A stretch of 61,003 bases of DNA, from assembly GCF_020037015.1 (NCBI RefSeq), contig NZ_JAIQDE010000044.1, positions 1 to 61,003 of the forward strand, given 5' to 3'. The translations under genes and the position numbers were made by a program. Positions 45,717-54,735 of this stretch are shown one piece after another. The notes under the pieces are model-generated. The model was not told the origin of the DNA and did no database searches. It was given only the letters and a program-made list of their open reading frames with translations. How positions within the stretch are numbered: the stretch's first letter is position 1; each line of letters opens with the position of its first letter. The DNA comes from Corallococcus sp. AS-1-6. GTDB taxonomy: Bacteria > Myxococcota > Myxococcia > Myxococcales > Myxococcaceae.

Positions 45717-46628
45717 ATGTGTTTCCGCACCTGCGTCGCACTGCTGCTCCTCGTCGCCACGGCCTGCGCGACGACGCAGCCGCCCGAGTCCCGGAGCCCA
45801 AGGCTCGCCAACCTCCAGCGCGCGGCGGCGCTGCCCTGGAGGGACGAAGGGCGGTGCGTGGTGCGGGAGGCATCCCGGCCCTGGTCCGAAGTGGTGGAGC
45901 AGTGCTTTCCCGCGCTGGACACGCGGCGGGTCCGGTTCCGGGACGTCGAGCAGCGATGTCCCGTGGCCACGGCGGACGCAGCGAGTCTCCAGATGGTGGT
46001 GGGCGTCTGCCTGCTGACGCAGCCGGAGATCGTCGTGGGCGCCGTGGTCGTCATTGGCGCGGTGGCCGTGGCGGTCGCCATCGCGGATGCGCTGGAGGCG
46101 TATGAACTGCGGCACGCGTATCCGGATGAAGATGCACCCCGGACACGGCCTCTCGCGCGGCAGCCCGTGGCGGAGCACAGCCCGGAACCCCAGGGGAGCG
46201 CCTCCGGACGAGACTGGTTTCCTCCGCCAGGGCCTCCCAGTTCGGGAGACCCGCATGAGCGACGCCCGGAGTGCCGGCCTCAGCCCTTGGCGCACCTGGG
46301 CGGTGATGCCCTGCACAACCAGTGCGCGGACCGGGTGCCCTCGAACGACTTCGCCGGCTCGGATGTGCTCATCAACGGCAAGCGCTTCGACGCGATGCAG
46401 CTCCGCGCGCGCGTGCTGTGGGAGATCAAGACTGACAACTTCGACACGTTCACGTCCGCGCTGCGGAAGATCGTCGTAGGGAAGCAACTGCTCGAACTGC
46501 GCCGGGAACGCGATATCGCGAAGGCTTGCGGATTTGACTTTCGGGTCGGTGTTCGGAGCGCCGCGCATGCGGCCGCGCTTCTCGAACAAGATGCTTCTCT
46601 CGATATCGTGGTCATGGACTGGTGCTGA
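45717..46628 (+). CDS. DUF6310 lipoprotein, candidate nuclease-fold polymorphic toxin
   Basis: This encodes 303 residues. A lipoprotein signal (VALLLLVATAC, lipid Cys 17) is followed by a Cys-rich region, one or two hydrophobic helices (about 103-122), a Pro-rich linker, and a C-terminal domain of about 110 residues that I recognise as DUF6310. This domain has LHNQCADRVPSNDFAGSD, then DVLINGKRFDAMQL and LWEIKTDNFD. The D-X(n)-ExK pattern is that of PD-(D/E)XK nuclease folds, so I infer a toxin domain on a lipoprotein carrier. The next gene, 1 base after the stop, encodes a DUF5953 protein, a likely immunity partner. Confidence 0.75.
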   Translation: MCFRTCVALLLLVATACATTQPPESRSPRLANLQRAAALPWRDEGRCVVREASRPWSEVVEQCFPALDTRRVRFRDVEQRCPVATADAASLQMVVGVCLLTQPEIVVGAVVVIGAVAVAVAIADALEAYELRHAYPDEDAPRTRPLARQPVAEHSPEPQGSASGRDWFPPPGPPSSGDPHERRPECRPQPLAHLGGDALHNQCADRVPSNDFAGSDVLINGKRFDAMQLRARVLWEIKTDNFDTFTSALRKIVVGKQLLELRRERDIAKACGFDFRVGVRSAAHAAALLEQDASLDIVVMDWC

Positions 46629-46629
46629 G

Positions 46630-47409
46630 ATGGCGGATCCGCGGAAGACCTTCGTCTTGATTGCCTATGCGCCCGCGCTCGTGAGGGATGACCGTCGGAC
46701 GCTCGCCGCGACCCATGCCATGGAGCGAGCGGTTCCTGGACTGCGCCTGGACCGGACGATTTCCGATGACGGGACGGTCCTCGCCCTTCCCCAGCGCGAT
46801 GCGTGGCTCACGGATGCCGCCGCGCGCATGGAGCTCCCCATGCTCTGCAATGGGGACGAGGACGCCCTCGTTACATTCTACGGTTTGGATACATCCGCGG
46901 GCAGCTCACCGGGAGGCCTCCCCGTCTTTGAGATCCACGCCGAGGTCCCGCCGGCCATCGCAACCACCTCATCGCTACGGGACGCGCTGGTTTCGGTATC
47001 GGAGGCGGCCCACGCATTCTGGGCACGGGTGCTCCCCGAAGGTCTCGCCCTCATCGTGGCGCGGCAGTTCCACCACCTCGGGGATGAGCCACATTCCCCC
47101 CCTCGGGGCCTGCCATCGCTCAAGCTCCCCTGGGAGCTCCGCTCCCCGGACGTTCCGCATTATCTCGGCTGGCTCAACTACTGGTCCGCCGCCACCGCGC
47201 GGCTGCTCGGGTTCCCGGATGCGACGCGTGACGCGGAGCTGCTGACCCGTTCACGGCGCACCGCGAGCGGAGGGTGGCTCGTCCAGCTCACGGAGGCACC
47301 GCTCGACCTGGACGACCCCGCCCACCTCGACGCCCTGCTGCGCGCCTACGCTCGCTTCCCTGAAATCGGCGGACGTGCCCCGTTTGCCGCCGGCCCTGTG
47401 TCGCGGTAG
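46630..47409 (+). CDS. DUF5953 family protein, candidate immunity protein
   Basis: This encodes 259 residues, soluble, no signal. It begins MADPRKTFVLIAYAPALVRDD and contains LPWELRSPDVPHYLGWLNYWS and the ending segment WLVQLTEAPLDLDDPAHLDAL, which I recognise as DUF5953, a family found in many copies in myxobacteria. It follows the DUF6310 gene after one base, and such pairing recurs in myxobacteria as I recall. An immunity role is inferred; no experimental role is known to me. Confidence 0.75.
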   Translation: MADPRKTFVLIAYAPALVRDDRRTLAATHAMERAVPGLRLDRTISDDGTVLALPQRDAWLTDAAARMELPMLCNGDEDALVTFYGLDTSAGSSPGGLPVFEIHAEVPPAIATTSSLRDALVSVSEAAHAFWARVLPEGLALIVARQFHHLGDEPHSPPRGLPSLKLPWELRSPDVPHYLGWLNYWSAATARLLGFPDATRDAELLTRSRRTASGGWLVQLTEAPLDLDDPAHLDALLRAYARFPEIGGRAPFAAGPVSR

Positions 47410-47418
47410 CACCGGGCC

Positions 47419-48642
47419 GTGGGCACCTCCGGCATCGTCTACGCGTCCTTCGACCGCTTCCCCGCGCCCAAGGGCGCCGCCGTGCACATCCGCGCCTTCG
47501 TGGAGGCCCTGGGCGCCGCGTTCGGCCCGGTGGACCTGGTGGCCATCGGCGATGCGCCGGGGGCTCCCCCGCCTGCCCTGGGCCCCCTCGTCACCTACCA
47601 CCCGCTGGGTGCCCGCGGGAAAGACCTGGTCGCCCAGGCGCTGACGTTCCGCTCGCACCTGGGTGCGTGGTGGCGGGGTCGGCCGCGCGCGAAGGTCGTC
47701 CACGTCCGCTCCATCTTCGAGGGCTACCCCATCGCCCGGCGCAAGGCCGCCCTCACCGACGCGCTCGTCTACGAGGTCAACGGCCTGCCCTCCATCGAGC
47801 TCAAGTACCACCACCCCGACGTCGCGGATGACGCGGAGCTGATGCGCAAGCTGCTCGCCCAGGAAGAGGCCTGCCTCCAGGCCGCGGACCTCCTCGTCAC
47901 GCCCAGCGCCGTCACCGCCGAGTACCTGCGCTCCCGCGGCGCGGACCCGAAGCGCCTGCGCGTCATCCCCAACGGCGTGGACCTGGACGTGTTCCGCCAC
48001 GCGCCTCCACGCCCCCCCGAAGCGGGCCGCCCCTTTCGCATGCTCTACAGCGGCACCATGACCGCGTGGCAGGGCGTGCACCACGCCATCGAGGCCTGCC
48101 GCCTCCTGCGCCGCGACCTGCCGGTGACCCTCACCCTCGTGGGCCCCCTGCGCAAGCACGCGCGCCGCGCCCTCCTGGACCGCTGCGGCGACCTCGTGCT
48201 CCAGGGCGCCGTCGAAATCCTCGAACCCCTGCCCCAGGAAGAACTCGCCCGGCTGCACCACGCCTGCGACGTCGTGCTCGTGCCGCTGCCCGTGAACGAC
48301 CGCAACTGCGTGCAGGGCTGCTGCCCGCTGAAGCTCCTCGAAGCCATGGCCACCGGCACGCCCGTCGTCGTCAGCGACCTGCCCGTGACCCGCGCGCTCG
48401 CGGAGGCCACCGAGGCCTACCGCATCCGCCCCGGCTCCCCCAAGGCCATCGCCGAGGCCATGAGGGACCTCATCGCCCATCCCGCGCTCGGCGCCTCACT
48501 GAGCGCCAACGCCCGCGCCCGCGTGGAGCGGGACTTCCCCTGGGGCCGCGCGCAGGAGGCGCTGGTGAACGCCTACGCGGACGACCTGGGCATCGCGCGC
48601 GTCAGCACGCGCGACAACACCGCGGCCTCCGCGTCCGCCTGA
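47419..48642 (+). CDS. GT4-family glycosyltransferase
   Basis: This encodes 407 residues. GT-B fold features are the N-terminal APKGAAVHIRAFVEAL, IPNGVDLDVF near residue 190, YSGTMTAWQGVHHAIEAC and LKLLEAMATGTPVVVSD with the EX7E-type end. It probably builds a polysaccharide or glycolipid. The start is GTG 47419, nine bases after the DUF5953 gene. Its last 70 bases overlap the convergent glycosyltransferase gene. Confidence 0.88.
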   Translation: MGTSGIVYASFDRFPAPKGAAVHIRAFVEALGAAFGPVDLVAIGDAPGAPPPALGPLVTYHPLGARGKDLVAQALTFRSHLGAWWRGRPRAKVVHVRSIFEGYPIARRKAALTDALVYEVNGLPSIELKYHHPDVADDAELMRKLLAQEEACLQAADLLVTPSAVTAEYLRSRGADPKRLRVIPNGVDLDVFRHAPPRPPEAGRPFRMLYSGTMTAWQGVHHAIEACRLLRRDLPVTLTLVGPLRKHARRALLDRCGDLVLQGAVEILEPLPQEELARLHHACDVVLVPLPVNDRNCVQGCCPLKLLEAMATGTPVVVSDLPVTRALAEATEAYRIRPGSPKAIAEAMRDLIAHPALGASLSANARARVERDFPWGRAQEALVNAYADDLGIARVSTRDNTAASASA

Positions 48643-49766
48643 AAGCCCGCCTCGACCCGCGCGCGCGCCGCCGCCCCCAGCGCCGCGCGCTTCGCCTCGG
48701 GCAGGCCCAGCACGTCCAGGCACGCCTGCCCCAGGTGGTTGAGCAGCGCCTTCTCCACGATGAAGCCATTCACCCCGGACTCCACCGCCTCCGGGATGCC
48801 ACCCGCGTCGCTGGCGATGACCGGCCGCGCGCACGCCATCGCCTCCAGCAGCGCGTTGGGCATGCCCTCCCACAGCGACGGCTGCAAATACACATCACAC
48901 AGCCGCAGGTGCTCCGCGATGAGCTCCGGGGACTCCAGCGCGCCGGAGATGAGGACGCGCGCCGCGTCCTCCGGGTGCTCCGCCCGGTAGGCGACCAGGT
49001 GCTCCGCGTCCCGGGCGCGCACCTCGCCAATCACCAGCAGGCACGCGGGCCGCACGCGCCGCACCTCCGTGAGCGCGGACAGCAGGAACGGCAGCCCCTT
49101 CTTGTGGCGCAGCTCCCCGGAGAAGCCGAGCACCGCCTCGCCCGGCTGGATGCCCAACCGCTCCCGCAGGGCCGCGTCCGCCGGGCCCGGTGAGAACAGC
49201 GCCGTGTCCACCGCGTTGGGGATGACCTCCACGCCCGGGTCGCGGCCCAGCAGCATCGCCATCTTCCGGCCCAGGTCCGCGGAGGCCGCGGTGAGCACGT
49301 CCGCCCGCTGGAGCGTCCAGAGCAGGCGGGCGAAGTCCCCCGGCGGGAACATCAGTTGGTCCACGTCATTGCCCCGCGCGCTGAGGATGGAGCGCAGCCC
49401 CGCGCTCTGCGCGAACACCACCGCGAGGAAGCCCGGCGGGTACAGGTAGTGCCCCCACACCAGGTCGTACTTGCGCCGCGAGTGCAGGTGGCCGAGCACG
49501 TCGAGCGTGTGCTGCATGGACAGGTCCGCGCTGCCGAACAACCCCAGCCGGTGCAGCGTGACGCCCTTCGCGAACGGCGACACGTCCCCCGCGTCCGGCG
49601 CCGTCTCCAGCGCCCCCGGCCGCGCCGTGCGCGTCCAGGCCACCACGTCCACGCGTGCGCCCAGCCGCACGAGCGAGCCCGCGGTGCGCGCCCCGCTGCG
49701 CGCGAGCCCTCCGATGTCAGGGGGAAAGCGCTCGGCGAGGAGGAGGACGCGGGGACCGGAAGCCAT
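48573..49766 (-). CDS. GT4-family glycosyltransferase
   Basis: This encodes 397 residues. RFPPDIGGLARSGARTAGSLVRLG is the typical GT4 opening; VIPNAVDTALF, FSGELRHKKGLPFLLSAL and PSLWEGMPNALLEAMACARPVIAS carry the donor-binding EX7E motif. The donor and acceptor are unknown. It overlaps the convergent GT4 gene by 70 bases at the 3' ends, and is divergent from the MATE gene. Confidence 0.9.
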   Translation of the reverse strand: MASGPRVLLLAERFPPDIGGLARSGARTAGSLVRLGARVDVVAWTRTARPGALETAPDAGDVSPFAKGVTLHRLGLFGSADLSMQHTLDVLGHLHSRRKYDLVWGHYLYPPGFLAVVFAQSAGLRSILSARGNDVDQLMFPPGDFARLLWTLQRADVLTAASADLGRKMAMLLGRDPGVEVIPNAVDTALFSPGPADAALRERLGIQPGEAVLGFSGELRHKKGLPFLLSALTEVRRVRPACLLVIGEVRARDAEHLVAYRAEHPEDAARVLISGALESPELIAEHLRLCDVYLQPSLWEGMPNALLEAMACARPVIASDAGGIPEAVESGVNGFIVEKALLNHLGQACLDVLGLPEAKRAALGAAARARVEAGFQADAEAAVLSRVLTRAMPRSSA

Positions 49767-49830
49767 GCCCTGAATCTACCCGCCCGCGCGCGCCGGCAGG
49801 CGGGGAACCGCGAGGGATGAAAGCCGGAAG

Positions 49831-51297
49831 GTGTCCCGTTGCAACGCGCAATCCATGACGCAACCCCCGCCTGAAACCTTCGCCCGGGACGCCGCCCCTC
49901 CTGCCGCTGGAGCCAGGGGCCTCCTCGCCTCCCTGTGGCTTGCGCTGAAGGGCTCCACCGAGGACCTGGCCACCGGGCCCGTGGACCGCGCCTTCCTGCT
50001 CTTGTCCGTGCCCATGGTGCTGGAGATGGTGATGGAGTCCGTCTTCGCCCTGGTGGACGTGCTCTTCGTGTCGCGCCTGGGCGCGGACGCCATCGCCACC
50101 GTGGGCCTCACCGAGTCCATGCTCACGCTGCTGCAGACCCTGCCGCTGGGCCTGTCCATCGGCGCCACCGCGCTCATCGCGCGGCGCATCGGGCAGAAGG
50201 ACCCGGAGCGCGCCGCGAGCGCCGCGGTGCAGGCCCTGGGCCTGGGGCTCGCGCTGGCCGTGCCGCTGGCGTTCGCGGGCAGCTACTTCGCGCGTCCGCT
50301 GCTCCTGGCGCTGGGCGCCGCGCCCGGCGTGGTCGAGCACGGCGCGGGCTACACGCGGCTGATGCTGGCCAGCTTCCCCATCATCATGCTGCTGTTCCTC
50401 ATCAGCGCCATCCTGCGCGGCGCGGGGGACGCGGCCACGTCCATGCGCGCGCTGTGGCTGGCCAACTCCGTGAACATCGTGCTCGCGCCGCTGTTCATCT
50501 TCGGCCTGGGCCCCGTGCCCGCCATGGGCGTCACCGGCGCCGCGCTGGCCACCACCCTGGGCCGCTCCACCGGCGTGCTGTATCAGGTGTACCGCCTGCT
50601 CAAGGGCAGCGGACGTCTGGAGTTGCGCCGCCGCCACCTGCGCGTGGAGCCGTCCGCGCTGCGCTCGCTGCTGAGGCTGTCGGGAGGCGCCACGCTCCAG
50701 TCGCTGCTGGGCATGTCCAGTTGGCTGGTGCTGATGCGCATCGTCGCCACCTTCGGCAGCACCGCGCTCGCGGGCTACACGCTGGCCATGCGCGTGCTGC
50801 TCTTCGCGCAGCAGCCGTCCTGGGGCCTGTCCCACGCGGCGGGCACGCTGGTGGGCCAGAGCCTGGGCGCGGGCGACACCGACCGCGCGGAGCGGGCCGC
50901 GTGGCGCGCCAGCTTCTACACGCTCGCGTTCCTGGGCGTGGTGGCGGTGGGCTTCCTCCTCTTCGCGGAGCCCCTCATCCACCGCTTCACCACCGAGCCG
51001 GAGGTGGGCCTGCACGCCGTGCGCTGCCTGCGCATCGTCAGTTGCAGCCTGGCCCTCTACGCCTTCGTCACCGTGCTGCCCCACGCCTTCAACGGCGCGG
51101 GCGACACCACCACCCCCACCGTGGTGAACGCCCTCTTCTCCTGGGGCCTCCAGTTGCCGCTCGCGTGGGTCCTCTCCCATCCCCTGGGCCTGGGGCCCTC
51201 GGGCGCGTTCATCGCCATCGCCGTCACCTACGGCGCGCTCGGGCTGGCGAGCGCCGCCCTCTTCCGGCGCGGCGGCTGGAAGCTGCGCCACGTCTGA
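49831..51297 (+). CDS. MATE-family efflux transporter
   Basis: This encodes 488 residues with twelve predicted membrane helices in two six-helix halves. PVDRAFLLLSVPMVLEMVMESVFALVDVLFVSRLG and LPLGLSIGATALIARRIGQKD are typical MatE signatures, with the second-half copy around SLLGMSSWLVLMRIV. It exports small molecules in exchange for H+ or Na+. The start GTG 49831 sits right after GGAAG; ATG 49855 is an alternative. It lies just upstream of the inositol-YcaO operon, so it could export that product, though a hairpin separates them. Confidence 0.9.
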   Translation: MSRCNAQSMTQPPPETFARDAAPPAAGARGLLASLWLALKGSTEDLATGPVDRAFLLLSVPMVLEMVMESVFALVDVLFVSRLGADAIATVGLTESMLTLLQTLPLGLSIGATALIARRIGQKDPERAASAAVQALGLGLALAVPLAFAGSYFARPLLLALGAAPGVVEHGAGYTRLMLASFPIIMLLFLISAILRGAGDAATSMRALWLANSVNIVLAPLFIFGLGPVPAMGVTGAALATTLGRSTGVLYQVYRLLKGSGRLELRRRHLRVEPSALRSLLRLSGGATLQSLLGMSSWLVLMRIVATFGSTALAGYTLAMRVLLFAQQPSWGLSHAAGTLVGQSLGAGDTDRAERAAWRASFYTLAFLGVVAVGFLLFAEPLIHRFTTEPEVGLHAVRCLRIVSCSLALYAFVTVLPHAFNGAGDTTTPTVVNALFSWGLQLPLAWVLSHPLGLGPSGAFIAIAVTYGALGLASAALFRRGGWKLRHV

Positions 51298-51330
51298 GAC
51301 GACCCTCCTCCAGCCGACAGTTCGCACCGT

Positions 51331-51357
51331 CCGGGGGCTGAGTTGAAAGCCCTCCGG
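51331..51357 (+). terminator. Terminator-like hairpin after the MATE gene
   Basis: CCGGGGGCT and AGCCCTCCGG pair with one bulged base around a seven- to eight-base loop; a TTT follows soon after. It would separate the MATE transcript from the operon starting at 51497. Confidence 0.4.
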
Positions 51358-51496
51358 GAGTGCGGACTTTCCCGAAACTCTCGCAGCGGGTGGGCGCAGG
51401 AAGCGCTTCCAGCCACGGGGCTCCCGTCACCCCGGGGCGCCGCCAAGGTGTCATCGCGAGAGCACGGGGCACAACGGTGGGGGAGGGGCTTCACAC

Positions 51497-52723
51497 ATGG
51501 CGGGCAATGAGCGGTTGGGCGTGGCGGTGGTGGGACTGGGTGGCGCGGTGGCGACCACGGCGGTGGCGGGCATGGAGCTCTTGCGCCGGGGACGGGTGGA
51601 CACCCGGGGCCTGCCGCTGGCGGACGCCCAGGGCATGGGGCTGGTGGAGTACGGCGCGCTGACGTTCGGCGGCTGGGACCTGTTCGAGGACGACCTGGCG
51701 CACGCGGCGCGCAACCACGCCGTGCTGACGGAAGGACAGTTGGAGGCGGTGGCGCCCACGCTGGGCCGCATGCGGCCGTGGCCCGCGGCCTCCAACGCGA
51801 AGTTCTGCAAGAACGTCGTGGGCACCGCGGAGAAGAAGGCGCGCACCCTGCGCGACCAGGTGCGGGCCATCCGTGACGACCTGGCCCGCTTCAAGGAGCG
51901 GGAGCGGCTGGAGCGCGTGGTGGTGGTGAACCTGGCCTCCACGGAGAAGGCCGTGGACCTCACCCGCCCGGAGTTCGCCACGCCGGAGGCCTTCGAGAAG
52001 GCCCTGGACGCGAACGACCCGGACATCGGCCCCGCGATGCTCTACGCGTACGCGGCCATCGTGGACGGCATCCCGTTCGCCAACTTCACGCCCAGCGTCG
52101 CCGCGGACGTGCCCGCGCTGCTCCTGCTGGCCAAGCGCACGGGCGCGCCCGTCGCCGGCAAGGACGGCAAGACGGGGCAGACGCTGCTCAAGACGGTGCT
52201 CGCCCCCGCGCTGCGCGACCGCGCGCTGCACGTGGACGGCTGGTACTCCACCAACATCCTGGGCAACCGCGACGGAGAGGCCCTCAACGACCCGGCCTCG
52301 CGGCAGAACAAGCTCGACACCAAGGGCGCCGCGCTGGACAGCATCCTCGGCTACAAGGTCCAGGACCACGTCGTTCAAATCCAGTACTACCGCCCGCGCG
52401 GGGACAACAAGGAGGCCTGGGACAACATCGACGTGACGGGCTTCCTGGGGCAGCCCATGCAGTTGAAGCTCAACTTCCTCTGCAAGGACTCCATCCTCGC
52501 CGCGCCGCTCGTCGTGGAGCTGGCGCGCACGCTGGACCTGGCGAAGCGCCGGGGCGAGTGCGGCGTCATCGACGCGCTGGGCTGCTTCTTCAAGGCCCCC
52601 ATGTCGCAGGACGGCCAGCCCGTGGAGCACGCCATGCCGGAGCAGCAGCGCCGCCTGATGACGTGGCTTGGCGCGGGCCGCGCTCGGCAGGTGGAGCGCC
52701 AGCCGGAACGCATCAGGGGCTGA
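51497..52723 (+). CDS. Inositol-3-phosphate synthase
   Basis: This encodes 408 residues. The NAD-binding VVGLGGAVATT (11-21) and the conserved FANFTPSVAADVPALLLLAKR, AGKDGKTGQT, GWYSTNILGNRDGEAL and KLNFLCKDSILAAPLV segments match Ino1/MIPS, which turns glucose 6-phosphate into myo-inositol phosphate in the cytoplasm. The start ATG follows GGGGGAGGGG. This is the first gene of an almost gapless operon with Gfo/Idh, YcaO, epimerase, GT4 and PIG-L genes, so its product is probably the core of the molecule made here. Confidence 0.92.
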   Translation: MAGNERLGVAVVGLGGAVATTAVAGMELLRRGRVDTRGLPLADAQGMGLVEYGALTFGGWDLFEDDLAHAARNHAVLTEGQLEAVAPTLGRMRPWPAASNAKFCKNVVGTAEKKARTLRDQVRAIRDDLARFKERERLERVVVVNLASTEKAVDLTRPEFATPEAFEKALDANDPDIGPAMLYAYAAIVDGIPFANFTPSVAADVPALLLLAKRTGAPVAGKDGKTGQTLLKTVLAPALRDRALHVDGWYSTNILGNRDGEALNDPASRQNKLDTKGAALDSILGYKVQDHVVQIQYYRPRGDNKEAWDNIDVTGFLGQPMQLKLNFLCKDSILAAPLVVELARTLDLAKRRGECGVIDALGCFFKAPMSQDGQPVEHAMPEQQRRLMTWLGAGRARQVERQPERIRG

Positions 52724-52727
52724 AGCC

Positions 52728-53660
52728 ATGAACGCACCCGCGCGTGACACGGCCGCCCCGAGCCGTCTGGCGGAGCTCCGCCCGCTCCTGTCGGAGTTGA
52801 TGGACCTCAAGCGCCTGCGCACCCCGGACCATCCGGACGGACTGGCGGCGCACGGCTTCCGCCGGGCGTGGGCCGCGCTGGCCTCCGGCATGGACCCTCG
52901 CGGCGTGGCGCTGCAGGAGACGGCGCGCGCGCTGGCGGCGGTGCGGCTGGGCGGCCTGGACATGGACGTCCTCCAGCGGGCGGGGCTGTCCCCGCTGGAC
53001 GCGACGCGGGTGCTGCACCGGGGGCTGGAGGCGGTCGCCGGGCCGCTGGACCCCGGCCTGCGGGAGCGGCTGGCCGTGGCGCTCTCCCAGACGCGGGAGG
53101 AGGCCTGTCACGTGCCTCCGCCCGCGTTCGTGGACCGGCTGGTGCGCCAGCCCCGCGCCGGGGCCACGTTCCCCGGCCGGCCGCGCATCCTCGTGTCCCC
53201 GCAGGAGGGCCACGCGGACCACTGCTACGCGGTGGCGGTGGGCGCGGTGCTCGTCGCGCCCTGCTTCGGCGCGTCCCCGGCCCTGCCCTTCGTGGCGGGG
53301 CTCTCCCACCACCTCTTCAACGCGGCGCTGCCGGACGCGGGCTACGGCGGCGAGGCGCTGCTGGGGGACCTGCTGGAGCCCGTCATGAAGCGCCTCACGG
53401 AGAAGGCCCTGGCGTCGCTGCCGGAGCGGCTGGCCGGGGTCGTGCGGCAGGCGCTGGCGCTCACCGGCAACGTGGACTCGGCGGAGGCGCGCGCCTTCAA
53501 CGCCGCGGACGCGCTGGACCGGGTGCTGGAGCTGGACGCCCACGCCCGCGCGGCGGGCTTCACCCTGCGCCAGGCGATGGAGGACCTGGAGCTCATCCAC
53601 CCCGGCCCGCTCCAGACGTTCGGCAACGCAGTCCTGCGCGACGCGGCGGTGTGGCCATGA
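52728..53660 (+). CDS. HD-domain-like protein, unknown hydrolase
   Basis: This encodes 310 residues. After an all-helical N-terminus, the pattern SPQEGHADHCYAVAVGAVLVAP, then GLSHHLFNAALPDAGYGG and finally FNAADALDRVLELD resembles the H..HD..D arrangement of HD phosphohydrolases, though the central HD reads HH. In this operon it could remove the phosphate from inositol phosphate, but this is inference. The start ATG 52728 is four bases after the synthase stop, with AGGGG upstream. Its stop overlaps the ATG of a 13-codon micro-ORF. Confidence 0.7.
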   Translation: MNAPARDTAAPSRLAELRPLLSELMDLKRLRTPDHPDGLAAHGFRRAWAALASGMDPRGVALQETARALAAVRLGGLDMDVLQRAGLSPLDATRVLHRGLEAVAGPLDPGLRERLAVALSQTREEACHVPPPAFVDRLVRQPRAGATFPGRPRILVSPQEGHADHCYAVAVGAVLVAPCFGASPALPFVAGLSHHLFNAALPDAGYGGEALLGDLLEPVMKRLTEKALASLPERLAGVVRQALALTGNVDSAEARAFNAADALDRVLELDAHARAAGFTLRQAMEDLELIHPGPLQTFGNAVLRDAAVWP

Positions 53661-53698
53661 GCGGGCGGCCATTCCTGAACCTTCCCAACAGGCGGTGA
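53657..53698 (+). CDS. 13-codon micro-ORF in the YcaO operon
   Basis: The peptide would read MSGRPFLNLPNRR. Its ATG overlaps the preceding stop as ATGA, and its TGA overlaps a GTG in frame with the oxidoreductase as GTGA. It uses CCA and CTT codons, uncommon around it. It may be a tiny YcaO substrate, a translational coupler, or chance: its 3' end AGGCGG is also the ribosome binding site of the next gene. Confidence 0.35.
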   Translation: MSGRPFLNLPNRR

Positions 53699-53700
53699 CC

Positions 53701-54735
53701 ATGTTCGAGGCGAAGCCGAAGGCCCGGAGGCTGGGCTGGGCGGTGGTGGGGTGTGGCTGGGTGGCGCGGGACTACGTCATCCCGGCGCTCCAGGGCGCGA
53801 GCAACGCGCGGCTGGTGGCGCTGTGTGACGCGAACGCGGAGGCGCTGATGCGCATCCCGGCGGACGACGTGAAGCGCTACACCGCGCTGGGGTCGGTGCT
53901 GGCGGACAAGGACGTGCAGGCCGTCTACATCGCCACGCCCAACCACCTGCACGCGGCGATGACGGAGGCGTGCGCCGCCGCGGGCAAGCACGTGCTGTGC
54001 GAGAAGCCCATGGCCGTCACGCCCCGGGACGGCCTGCGCATGGTGTCCGCGTGCCAGCGCGCGGGCGTGCACTACGCCACCGCGTTCGACCAGCGCCACC
54101 ACGCGGCGCACCGCAAGCTGCGCACGCTGGTGAAGGAGGGCGTGCTGGGCACCGTCACCCAGGCGCGCATCCACTACGCCTGCTGGCTGCCCGAGGACTG
54201 GGCCCCGGACAACTGGCGCATCGACCCGGAGCAGGCCGGCGGCGGCGCGATGATCGACCTGGCGCCGCACGGCCTGGACCTGCTGGAGGTGGTGCTCGGC
54301 GACGAGTGGGAGTCGCTCATCGCCCTGACCCAGCGGCGCGTGCACCGCTACGCCGTGGACGACGGCGCGGTGCTGATGGGCCAGTTCAAGAGCGGCACGC
54401 TGGGCCTCTTGCAGGTGGCCTACAACTGCCCGGACGCGTACCCCCGGCGCACGCTGGAGCTCATCGGCACCCGGGCGCGAGCGCTGGCGTACAAGACGAT
54501 GGGCCAGACGCCCGGCGGCTCCCTGTCGCTCACCGACGCGAAGACGGGCGAGGAGACGTGGGTCCCCCTGTCGCCAGAGGAGGACCGGAGCCCCTTCCTC
54601 CACCAGGTGGAGAACTTCTCCGCGTGCGTGCTGGAGGGCCGCCCGCAGCCGTTCGCGCCGGAGCGCGACGTGCGGCTGGTGGGGCTGCTCACGCAGGCGA
54701 CGCAGGCAGGGAGGGCGTTTCCGTCATGCCACTGA
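53701..54735 (+). CDS. Gfo/Idh/MocA family oxidoreductase
   Basis: This encodes 344 residues. The Rossmann motif WAVVGCGWVARDYV (13-26), the EKP motif at 101-103 (VLCEKPMAV) and GGGAMIDLAPHGLD (180-193, with D186 and H190) are those of NAD(P)-dependent sugar or inositol dehydrogenases. With an inositol phosphate synthase in the operon, oxidation of inositol or a derivative to a ketone (inosose) is a reasonable guess. ATG 53701 has AGGCGG five bases upstream; GTG 53695 is possible. Its end overlaps the next gene by ten bases. Confidence 0.92.
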   Translation: MFEAKPKARRLGWAVVGCGWVARDYVIPALQGASNARLVALCDANAEALMRIPADDVKRYTALGSVLADKDVQAVYIATPNHLHAAMTEACAAAGKHVLCEKPMAVTPRDGLRMVSACQRAGVHYATAFDQRHHAAHRKLRTLVKEGVLGTVTQARIHYACWLPEDWAPDNWRIDPEQAGGGAMIDLAPHGLDLLEVVLGDEWESLIALTQRRVHRYAVDDGAVLMGQFKSGTLGLLQVAYNCPDAYPRRTLELIGTRARALAYKTMGQTPGGSLSLTDAKTGEETWVPLSPEEDRSPFLHQVENFSACVLEGRPQPFAPERDVRLVGLLTQATQAGRAFPSCH

